This document shows positions 24,834 through 31,519 of a DNA stretch of 64,000 nucleotides, piece by piece. The notes under the pieces are model-generated. The model was not told where the DNA came from. It searched no databases and saw only the letters and a program-made list of their open reading frames with translations. The stretch is from Candidatus Woesearchaeota archaeon. GTDB lineage: Archaea > Nanobdellota > Nanobdellia > Woesearchaeales > GW2011-AR9. Position numbers and translations under genes: made by a program. Every line of letters starts with the position of its first letter. Positions within the stretch are counted from its first letter, which is position 1. The DNA is taken from contig JABHDY010000003.1 of assembly GCA_018676855.1 (NCBI GenBank), positions 571,907 to 635,906 of the forward strand. The letters are read 5' to 3'.

Positions 24834-25736
24834 ATGAAGACTATAACAAAAGTTAAAGATCTTCAGTTAATGGCAAATACTATTCGGCAAGATATTATTA
24901 CATCGTTAACTGAAGCGAAATCTGGACATTCCGCAGGACCGTTAGGCATGACAGACATTTTTACTGCTCTTTATTTTAACATTCTGAAACATAATCCGAA
25001 AAAACCTCAATGGAAAGATCGTGATAGGGTTGTTCTTTCTAACGGCCATATTTGTCCAGTATTATACGCAACAATGGCAAATGCCGGATATTTTCCCAAA
25101 AAAGAACTGATGACGCTTCGAAAACTTGGAACGCGGTTACAGGGCCATCCGCATAGAGAAGCACTTCCCGGGTTAGAAACAACGTCTGGTCCGCTTGGGT
25201 CTGGGTTGAGTCAGGCAGCAGGAATGGCATATGCATTAAAAATAGATCGGAAAAACAATCATGTTTGGTGCTTTTGTAGCGACGGTGAACATAATGAGGG
25301 TAATACTTGGGAAGCGATGTTGTTTGCTGCAAAACATAAGTTGAACAACCTCATTGTTATCCTTGATAGAAATTATATTCAGATTGATGGTAATACGGAA
25401 GACATCATGCCTCTTGATCCACTTGATAAGAAGTATAAAGCGTTTAATTGGAACGTTGTGACAATTAATGGACATAACATGAAAAGGATTGTTTCAACAT
25501 TACGCAATGCACGAAAGAATAAAAACAAACCGTTAATGATAATTGCGAATACAACTCCTGGTAAGGGTGTATCTTTCATGGAAAATGATTATACGTGGCA
25601 TGGAAAACCACCAACGAAGGAACAGGAAGAAATGGCACTTGCCGAACTTAGAAAGAGAGAACATAGTTTGGAGGGTGTACGGTGCAGTCAATGTAGTAAA
25701 TTACATCGGAGATGCACATGTATTGAAGGTCAATAA
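24834..25736 (+). CDS. Transketolase, N-terminal subunit, with Cys-rich tail
   Basis: 300 residues. It carries the thiamine-diphosphate domain of a split transketolase: 'LSNGHICPVLYATMA', 'SGPLGSGLSQAAGMAYA', and 'CSDGEHNEGNTWEAMLFAA' (the GDG...N metal/TPP motif, here SDG). It transfers two-carbon units between sugar phosphates together with the next gene. The last 17 residues add a cluster Cys284-x2-Cys287-x6-Cys294-x-Cys296 that is not part of the core fold and could bind zinc. GAGGGGAG precedes the ATG. Confidence 0.9.
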   Translation: MKTITKVKDLQLMANTIRQDIITSLTEAKSGHSAGPLGMTDIFTALYFNILKHNPKKPQWKDRDRVVLSNGHICPVLYATMANAGYFPKKELMTLRKLGTRLQGHPHREALPGLETTSGPLGSGLSQAAGMAYALKIDRKNNHVWCFCSDGEHNEGNTWEAMLFAAKHKLNNLIVILDRNYIQIDGNTEDIMPLDPLDKKYKAFNWNVVTINGHNMKRIVSTLRNARKNKNKPLMIIANTTPGKGVSFMENDYTWHGKPPTKEQEEMALAELRKREHSLEGVRCSQCSKLHRRCTCIEGQ

Positions 25737-25756
25737 AATAAAGGAATATATTAAAA

Positions 25757-26749
25757 ATGAAACTGAAAGGAATAAACACATCATTGAATTTACGATTTGT
25801 TGAGGAAAAAATTCCAACGCGAAACGGGTACGGTGACGAATTAGTTACACTTGGTAAAAATAGAAACGTTATGGTTCTTTGCGCTGATTTAACAGATTCA
25901 ACGAGAGTTGCTAAGTTTAGAGATAAACATCCTTTACAATTTGTTGAGATCGGCGTTGCTGAACAAAATTTGGTAACAGTAGCATCAGGATTGGCAGCAA
26001 TGGGCAAAATTCCGTTTGTGTCAAGCTATGCAATGTTTTGTCCCGGTCGGTGTTGGGAACAGATTAGAACAACTATATGTTACAATAATAGTAATGTTAA
26101 GGTTATCGGCGCTCATGCAGGAGTTTCTGTAGGACCTGACGGCGCGACCCATCAAGCACTGGAAGATATTGCCATTATGCGAACGCTTCCTAACATGATA
26201 GTTGTTGTCCCTGCAGATTACGAACAGACAAAAAAAGCGACACATGCCGTTGCAAAATATAAAGGGCCTGCATATATGAGGTTTGCTCGTGAAAAAACTC
26301 CCCAATTTACATCAAAAAGAACACCATTTACAATTGGAAAAGCACAGGTGTTGAAACAGGGACATGACGTTGTTATTATTGGTGCTGGTCCAGTTGTGTA
26401 TGAATGTTTGGTGGCAGCAGAAATGTTACAAAAAGATGGAATCAATGCAATGGTAATTAATTCTCATACAATAAAACCTCTTGATACTAAAACTATATTG
26501 GCAGCAGCAAAAAAATGTTCGTGCGTCGTCACGGTTGAAGAAGCACAAATTATTGGTGGTCTTGGTGGGGCGGTAGCAGAATTTTTAAGCGAAGCGTATC
26601 CAACAAAGATGAAACGTATTGGTGTTAATGACCATTTTGGCGAATCTGGTAGTCCCGATCAATTATTGAAAAAGTTTGGTTTTGATTCAAAAAGTATTTA
26701 TACGAAAGTATTACACTTCTGTAAAAAAGAAAAAAGTAAGAAGAAATAG
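25757..26749 (+). CDS. Transketolase, C-terminal subunit
   Basis: 330 residues. Pyrimidine-binding and C-terminal transketolase domains: 'RFVEIGVAEQNLVTVASGLAA' (the catalytic Glu that activates TPP), 'FVSSYAMFCPGRCWEQIRT', 'HAGVSVGPDGATHQALED' and the late 'VTVEEAQIIGGLGGAVAEF'. It forms the active site with the N-terminal subunit encoded 20 bp upstream. With RpiB and Rpe it completes ribose-5-P supply from glycolytic intermediates except for a transaldolase, which is not in the window. Confidence 0.93.
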   Translation: MKLKGINTSLNLRFVEEKIPTRNGYGDELVTLGKNRNVMVLCADLTDSTRVAKFRDKHPLQFVEIGVAEQNLVTVASGLAAMGKIPFVSSYAMFCPGRCWEQIRTTICYNNSNVKVIGAHAGVSVGPDGATHQALEDIAIMRTLPNMIVVVPADYEQTKKATHAVAKYKGPAYMRFAREKTPQFTSKRTPFTIGKAQVLKQGHDVVIIGAGPVVYECLVAAEMLQKDGINAMVINSHTIKPLDTKTILAAAKKCSCVVTVEEAQIIGGLGGAVAEFLSEAYPTKMKRIGVNDHFGESGSPDQLLKKFGFDSKSIYTKVLHFCKKEKSKKK

Positions 26750-26766
26750 AAACTTTGGTGATTATT

Positions 26767-27678
26767 ATGGTAGATGTATATGAAACGATTATTATTGGGG
26801 CAGGTATTTCAGGTTTAACAGCAGCAATGTACGCTGCACGAAAAAAGATGAAGTACGAAATCATTTCTACAGATTTTGGTGGTCAGTTTATGGTATCTGG
26901 TGAAGTGTTAAATTATCCAGGAATTGTGAAGACAACTGGTGTTGAGTTTAGCAATATTATGGAAGAACAGATGAAATTTAATGAGGTTTCTGTTACATTA
27001 GATACGATAAAAACAATAAAGAAAACAGAAACGGGGTTTACTGTTGTTGCTGGTAAGAAAGAATATTCAACAAAAACAGTTCTTATTACAACAGGTTCAA
27101 AACCTCGGAAATTAGGCGTTCCTGGTGAAGAAGAATTTGCAAATAAAGGTATTACATATTGTTCTATTTGTGACGGTCCACTCTTTAAAGGAAAAGAAGT
27201 TGTTATTATTGGCGGTGGTGCTTCTGCACTTGAGGCAGTAGATTTTATGAGAGAGATTGCAACTAAGATATATATTGTGGTACGGGGAGACAAGTTTACT
27301 GGTCACGAATATCTTATTGAACGTGTAAAAAAGAATCCTAAAGTAACAGTTTTGTTTAATACGGAAACAAAAACTATTGTGGGAGATAAATTTGTTACGG
27401 GGATTACATACTCTCAAGATGGTAAAGAACAAGAGTTAAAAGTTGGCGGTGTTATTATTGAAATTGGAAGGATACCTAATACTGATTTTGTTGCTGACGT
27501 AGTTGAACTTGATGAACATAAGCATATAAAGATTGATTGTCAAGGAAATACAAATGTTGAGGGAATATTTTCTGCAGGAGATTGTGCATCTGGTCACGAA
27601 TATCAGTATGTTATATCTGCTGGGCAGGGATGTATGGCACTATTAAAAGCGGCACGATATTTAGCAGGCATACAATGA
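26767..27678 (+). CDS. trxB: Thioredoxin reductase-like flavoprotein
   Basis: About 303 residues. FAD-binding 'IIIGAGISGLTAAMYAA' at residues 8-24, redox-active Cys132-Ser-Ile-Cys135 in 'YCSICDGPLF', a second Rossmann site 'VVIIGGGASALEAVDF', and the FAD end motif 'GIFSAGDCASG'. The NADPH-recognition pattern HRRxxxR is absent; the equivalent stretch is 'VVRGDKFTGH', so the electron donor may be NADH, ferredoxin or another carrier. ATG 26767 follows GGTG at a good distance; the TTG/GTG codons before it are rejected. Only 17 bp separate it from the transketolase stop. Confidence 0.9.
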   Translation: MVDVYETIIIGAGISGLTAAMYAARKKMKYEIISTDFGGQFMVSGEVLNYPGIVKTTGVEFSNIMEEQMKFNEVSVTLDTIKTIKKTETGFTVVAGKKEYSTKTVLITTGSKPRKLGVPGEEEFANKGITYCSICDGPLFKGKEVVIIGGGASALEAVDFMREIATKIYIVVRGDKFTGHEYLIERVKKNPKVTVLFNTETKTIVGDKFVTGITYSQDGKEQELKVGGVIIEIGRIPNTDFVADVVELDEHKHIKIDCQGNTNVEGIFSAGDCASGHEYQYVISAGQGCMALLKAARYLAGIQ

Positions 27679-27689
27679 AATAAACTACA

Positions 27690-28685
27690 ATGAAAATTTT
27701 TGTAACACGAAAAATACCTGAATCTGGAATACAATTGTTACGTAAGTATCATACTGTTAAAGTTTATTCTAAAGATACTGTTATTCCACGAAAGGATCTT
27801 CTTCAAGGAGTACGGTGGGCAGATGCACTTCTCTGTTTGTTAACAGATAAGATTGATAAGACAATAATTAATGCAAATCCAAAACTTAAAGTAATTTCTA
27901 ATTACGCTGTTGGTTATGATAATATTGATGTTAAATATGCGACTACAAAAAAAATTCCTGTAACAAATACGCCTGGCGTTCTTACAGATGCTGTTGCTGA
28001 ACATACAATAGCGTTACTTATGTCTGTTGCGAGAAGAATTCCTGAATCAGATACATTTACAAAGAAAAAGAAGTATAAGGGATGGGAACCAATGTTATTT
28101 CTTGGTACACAATTGAAAGGAAAGACTTTAGGAATTATTGGTTCTGGTAGAATTGGTGCTGGAGTTGCAGAGCGGGCAGTACGGGGAATGGGAATGAATG
28201 TTATGTATTCTGATATTAAACGAAACATTCCGTTTGAAAAAAAATATAAAGCTAAATATGCACCTATTACAAGAATTTTAAAGAACGCTGATTTTGTTTC
28301 ATTACATGTTCCATTGTTACCATCAACGCGACATTTAATCGGAAAAAAAGAGTTTAATATGATGAAAAAGACGGCGTACCTTATTAATACCTCACGGGGT
28401 CCCGTAATTGATGAAAAAGCGTTAGTGTCAGCGTTACGAACAAAGAGAATTGCAGGGGCTGCATTAGATGTGTTTGAATTTGAACCAAAGCTTGTTAAAG
28501 GATTAGAAAAACTTGATAATGTAATTCTAACACCGCATACAGCATCAGCAACAATTGAAACGAGGTCTGCAATGTCTGATATTGCTGCTCAGAACATTAT
28601 TACTATCTTACAAAAAAAGAAAGCAAAGTTTACAGTCAACACTGAAGTTTATGGAGGATACAAAAATGGAAAAGAAATTTTTTAG
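27690..28685 (+). CDS. D-2-hydroxyacid dehydrogenase
   Basis: 331 residues. NAD(P)-dependent D-isomer dehydrogenase of the glyoxylate/hydroxypyruvate/phosphoglycerate group. 'GIIGSGRIGAGVAERA' is the nucleotide loop and the following 'MYSD' carries the Asp typical of NAD preference. Catalytic Arg in 'INTSRGPVID', Glu in 'DVFEFEP', and His in 'LTPHTASAT' are all present. At 331 residues it lacks the ACT domain of long PGDHs, so glyoxylate reductase is the favoured guess. The reading frame overlaps the rubredoxin-like gene by 20 bp. Confidence 0.88.
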   Translation: MKIFVTRKIPESGIQLLRKYHTVKVYSKDTVIPRKDLLQGVRWADALLCLLTDKIDKTIINANPKLKVISNYAVGYDNIDVKYATTKKIPVTNTPGVLTDAVAEHTIALLMSVARRIPESDTFTKKKKYKGWEPMLFLGTQLKGKTLGIIGSGRIGAGVAERAVRGMGMNVMYSDIKRNIPFEKKYKAKYAPITRILKNADFVSLHVPLLPSTRHLIGKKEFNMMKKTAYLINTSRGPVIDEKALVSALRTKRIAGAALDVFEFEPKLVKGLEKLDNVILTPHTASATIETRSAMSDIAAQNIITILQKKKAKFTVNTEVYGGYKNGKEIF

Positions 28686-28809
28686 ATGTAACGTTTGTAA
28701 TGATGTTCATTACGGTAATGCAGGACCAGAAACATGTCCCACGTGTCAACAAAAAGATGCATACGTCGAAATTGATACAAAAGAAGCACAAAAAGTGATG
28801 GGCTTATGA
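28666..28809 (+). CDS. Rubredoxin-like iron protein
   Basis: 47 residues. Two knuckles Cys8-x2-Cys11 and Cys24-x2-Cys27 in 'FFRCNVCNDVHYG' and 'AGPETCPTCQQKD' match the iron site of rubredoxin-like/rubrerythrin C-terminal domains. It overlaps the end of the dehydrogenase by 20 bp and the FTR start by the ATGA junction, so it is translated within this redox operon. Fusions of rubredoxin-like and FTR domains are known in archaea; here they are separate but coupled, and a direct electron relay is likely. Confidence 0.8.
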   Translation: MEKKFFRCNVCNDVHYGNAGPETCPTCQQKDAYVEIDTKEAQKVMGL

Positions 28810-29102
28810 ACAAAGAAGAGCTTGTAAGTGCATGGGAACGATTTACTACAAAGAAAGACTTTATTCTTAACCCTGATACTGATCATGTTGCAATGATCGT
28901 TGACGGCGTTCTCAAGAACGAAATAAAATATGGGTTAAAATTATGTCCATGTAGATTACGTGATGGGACACGAGAAAAAGATTTAGAACTTATTTGTCCA
29001 TGTAATTTTAAAATCCATTCTACATGGCTTCATCCTCCCGACGGGAGGAAACCCATGTGTTGGTGCGGTTTGTTTGTTCAAAACGGCCAGCCGAACAAAT
29101 AA
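28806..29102 (+). CDS. Ferredoxin-thioredoxin reductase catalytic-chain family protein
   Basis: 98 residues. Three Cys pairs: CPC (Cys47, Cys49), CPC (Cys64, Cys66) and CWC (Cys85, Cys87), the FTR beta-chain layout for a [4Fe-4S] cluster beside an active-site disulfide. The canonical third motif is CHC; here the His is Trp, and the spacings (14 and 18 residues) differ from chloroplast FTR. It probably reduces a thioredoxin or glutaredoxin using electrons from the rubredoxin-like protein. Its end overlaps by 25 bp the convergent small membrane protein gene. Confidence 0.85.
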   Translation: MNKEELVSAWERFTTKKDFILNPDTDHVAMIVDGVLKNEIKYGLKLCPCRLRDGTREKDLELICPCNFKIHSTWLHPPDGRKPMCWCGLFVQNGQPNK

Positions 29103-29311
29103 AATGCAAGAATTGTATGAGTTAGTACAGAAATAAAAAATCCGTACCAAAAATAACAATGTTTTGCATAGAATCGTGTATACCATTCTTTACTGAACAA
29201 TCTTTGCGTTATTTTTGATCCTCCCATACATCTACATGAAAAGAAAACTAATAATAAAAAAAGAATATTTGTAATTCCTGCAATAAACAATATTGTAAAT
29301 CCAAGTGTCAT
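29078..29311 (-). CDS. Small membrane protein downstream of the CuA lipoprotein
   Basis: 77 residues with two transmembrane segments (about 4-24 and 56-75) and the loop 'FFSCRCMGGSK' holding Cys-x-Cys. No family recognised. Its ATG lies two bases after the cupredoxin stop, a spacing that supports a real gene co-translated with it. The last codons overlap the convergent FTR gene tail-to-tail. Possibly a partner, donor or copper-delivery protein for the CuA domain. Confidence 0.6.
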   Translation of the reverse strand: MTLGFTILFIAGITNILFLLLVFFSCRCMGGSKITQRLFSKEWYTRFYAKHCYFWYGFFISVLTHTILAFYLFGWPF

Positions 29312-29313
29312 TT

Positions 29314-29778
29314 TTATTCAACAACCAGTTGTCCAACCATTTCTCTATGTCCTGTTCCACAGAATACTGAACAGAAAAATGTAAATGTTCCCTTTTTATC
29401 AGCAACAAATTCAACAGTAACAGTTTCTCCTGGTCCAAAATCTTCTTTTACATCAAACTCTGAAATTGCAATTCCATGTGCCACATCTTCAGATGTTACA
29501 GTGATCCGTACGGTATCCCCTTCCATGACTCGTATTTCTGCTGGTTCAAATTCAAACTTTCGCGCAATCATTGTAAATTCTTTTACTGCGTTTTCAACAT
29601 TTTCTTCCATAACTGGTTCATTATCAGATACTTCAACGTCTTCAGGAACTAGTGGTACTGTTTCTGCTTCTTCTAATTCGGGTGAAGTAACAGGTTCTTC
29701 TACAGTTTCTCCACATCCAACAATAAAGAATGTCATTAACGTAATTATACAAATACTTACTATTATTTTCTTAATCAT
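29314..29778 (-). CDS. CuA-type cupredoxin lipoprotein
   Basis: 154 residues. Signal with lipobox ending 'FFIVGCGE' (Cys22), then an acidic Pro/Glu linker (about 23-62) and a cupredoxin domain. The full CuA ligand set is visible: His101 in 'VAHGIA', then Cys136, Cys140, His144 and Met147 in 'CSVFCGTGHREM' (CxxxCxxxHxxM, as in cytochrome oxidase subunit II and nitrous-oxide reductase). It should hold a two-copper electron-transfer site outside the membrane. No oxidase subunit is nearby. ATG 29778 gives the proper signal peptide; the longer start at 29796 is not needed. Confidence 0.88.
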   Translation of the reverse strand: MIKKIIVSICIITLMTFFIVGCGETVEEPVTSPELEEAETVPLVPEDVEVSDNEPVMEENVENAVKEFTMIARKFEFEPAEIRVMEGDTVRITVTSEDVAHGIAISEFDVKEDFGPGETVTVEFVADKKGTFTFFCSVFCGTGHREMVGQLVVE

Positions 29779-29829
29779 ACTATCACCTGAACACAAGAAG
29801 AAAATATAAGTATTTAAATTTTCTGGACT

Positions 29830-30489
29830 TTACTTCAAATCCTTTATACTATGTGGTATCTCACATAATGAACTGAACACAAAATCAGCTTTAAGATCTT
29901 CTTTAAGCTTCTCATACGTATGCTTCTTTCCTAAAAGTATTACTTTCATTTTTAATTTCTTACTTGCAACAACGTCAGAATGTGAATCTCCAATGTATAA
30001 GATCTCTTGTGGTTTAAACGTATGTTTTGTGATTACTTCATGTAAATTTTCAACCTTAGAAGTGGGCCCACCCAATATTGAATCAAAATATTGTGCAACG
30101 CCACATTGTTGCGCAACTAACTTCACTTCTTTTTTATTTTCTAATGAAAGAAGAAACATAAAATCTACTTGTTCTTTCAATTCTTTAATGATGTTTGTAC
30201 ATTGAAACAGTGGACATTTGCCCATATCTTGTGCATAATGGTCACCAAAATGGTTACTTATGTCTTGCAATTCCTTTTTGGTTGGTTTTCTTTTCATAAA
30301 TTGTTTGAAAAGATAGTCTACTTTTTGGTTTCTATTTTTTCCTGTACCTACAAGTTTTTCATACGCTTTCTTCACTCCTTTAGTAATGCCAAACTTTTCA
30401 TTAAAAACACTCGCCATCTCTCCTGATTTCTTATCTTCTGACATAATAAGCGTGCCATCAAAATCAAACCCTATCGCTTTTATTGCCAT
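29830..30489 (-). CDS. HAD-family hydrolase
   Basis: About 219 residues. HAD motif I 'IGFDFDGTL' (Asp9, Asp11), a helical cap with 'KKAYEKLVGTGKNRNQK', a motif II-like serine in 'FLLSLENKK', and motifs III/IV 'ILYIGDSHSDVVASKKL'. The layout is that of phosphoglycolate-phosphatase-like hydrolases; the metabolite is unknown. ATG 30489 is preferred to TTG 30504. The preceding membrane protein ends 2 bp upstream, so the two are co-transcribed. Confidence 0.85.
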   Translation of the reverse strand: MAIKAIGFDFDGTLIMSEDKKSGEMASVFNEKFGITKGVKKAYEKLVGTGKNRNQKVDYLFKQFMKRKPTKKELQDISNHFGDHYAQDMGKCPLFQCTNIIKELKEQVDFMFLLSLENKKEVKLVAQQCGVAQYFDSILGGPTSKVENLHEVITKHTFKPQEILYIGDSHSDVVASKKLKMKVILLGKKHTYEKLKEDLKADFVFSSLCEIPHSIKDLK

Positions 30490-30491
30490 CT

Positions 30492-31178
30492 TTATATGTA
30501 CCAACTTGCAATGATTAATAATGAATACAGAATAAAACCTATTGTGAAATATCCAATCTTTCCTTTTCTTCCAAACGGAATATGGTGCCTAATAACTGTA
30601 TATAAAAGTACTCCTAAAACAAGTCCTATAAGTAACGTTTCTATCCATAATTGATATGAAGTCCAAACAAATGTTGCAAAAAGGGATCCAATAAATGTTG
30701 AACTTGCAAGCGTAATAGCTCTTTTTGTTGATCTGTGTGGTTCGGTGGGCAACATACTTACAAATGTAAAAGAAAGAACAGGAACGAAAAAAAGTATTCC
30801 CTTTGTAATACTTCCTTTTGTAAATATTACAAGTAAGATACCAAGAATAATGTGGTATGTAAACGAAAAAACGTTATCCTCTAACGACAATGTTTTGATA
30901 AGTTCATCTTTCCGAGTATGTTGATAAATATACTTCTCAATAAGGTGGTGAGCTATAAACCCTACAAGTATGGCTACAAAAAAATATTTGTTAAGGAAAA
31001 GTACTCTTTCTGTAAATGCTGGAAAAAATTCTAATAAAACGTATGTAATAGAAACACCTGCTGAAAACGAGATAACTTTATGGTGATATGATCTCTTTCT
31101 AAAATTGAATTTGTTACTAAGATAATACGTTGTTCCAACCAATAGTGCAAGTAATAATGGTAAATAGTCTTCTATCAT
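30492..31178 (-). CDS. Multi-span membrane protein resembling ZIP metal transporters
   Basis: 228 residues, six to seven transmembrane helices. The segment 'SFSAGVSITYVLLEFFPAF' and His-rich stretches 'FIAHHLIEKYIYQH' and 'FTYHIILGILLV' recall ZIP-family transmembrane helices 2 and 4 with their metal-binding His/Glu. Similarity is weak; it could be another transporter or an enzyme. Co-transcribed with the HAD gene. Confidence 0.5.
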   Translation of the reverse strand: MIEDYLPLLLALLVGTTYYLSNKFNFRKRSYHHKVISFSAGVSITYVLLEFFPAFTERVLFLNKYFFVAILVGFIAHHLIEKYIYQHTRKDELIKTLSLEDNVFSFTYHIILGILLVIFTKGSITKGILFFVPVLSFTFVSMLPTEPHRSTKRAITLASSTFIGSLFATFVWTSYQLWIETLLIGLVLGVLLYTVIRHHIPFGRKGKIGYFTIGFILYSLLIIASWYI

Positions 31179-31254
31179 CTCTATTACAAGAAATACTTTT
31201 TTGTTTAAGAATGTTTTGTTTTAATATAAGAAAAAAATAAAAAAAATAAGAAAA

Positions 31255-31413
31255 TTATTTTTTACTTCCAAGAATTCTGAACATTGTTGTTGAACACTTT
31301 GGGCAAACACCTTTCATAGCTCGTCGTTCAACGCCACCTTTTCCTTTCATAGGAACTTCTTTACCATCTTTCATTTCTTGTTTTGCTTTACATTTAACAC
31401 AATATGCTTCCAT
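31255..31413 (-). CDS. DUF5679 zinc-ribbon-like protein
   Basis: 52 residues: 'MEAYCVKCKAKQEMKDGK', then a middle stretch and 'RAMKGVCPKCSTTMFRI'. Cys5-x2-Cys8 and Cys37-x2-Cys40 form a likely zinc ribbon, and the pattern matches the archaeal DUF5679 family. Role not established; possibly nucleic-acid binding. GAGGTG precedes the ATG and a TATA-like ATATAAATA lies upstream at about 31428-31440. Confidence 0.85.
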   Translation of the reverse strand: MEAYCVKCKAKQEMKDGKEVPMKGKGGVERRAMKGVCPKCSTTMFRILGSKK

Positions 31414-31519
31414 TTTATGCACCTCGAGTATATTTATATTAGAACGTGATTTACGCCCTCTTTTCTCTATTCATGTTTGTTCCCTTAAAAATGTTTCGCA
31501 ATTTTAGGCTAAAATAGGC

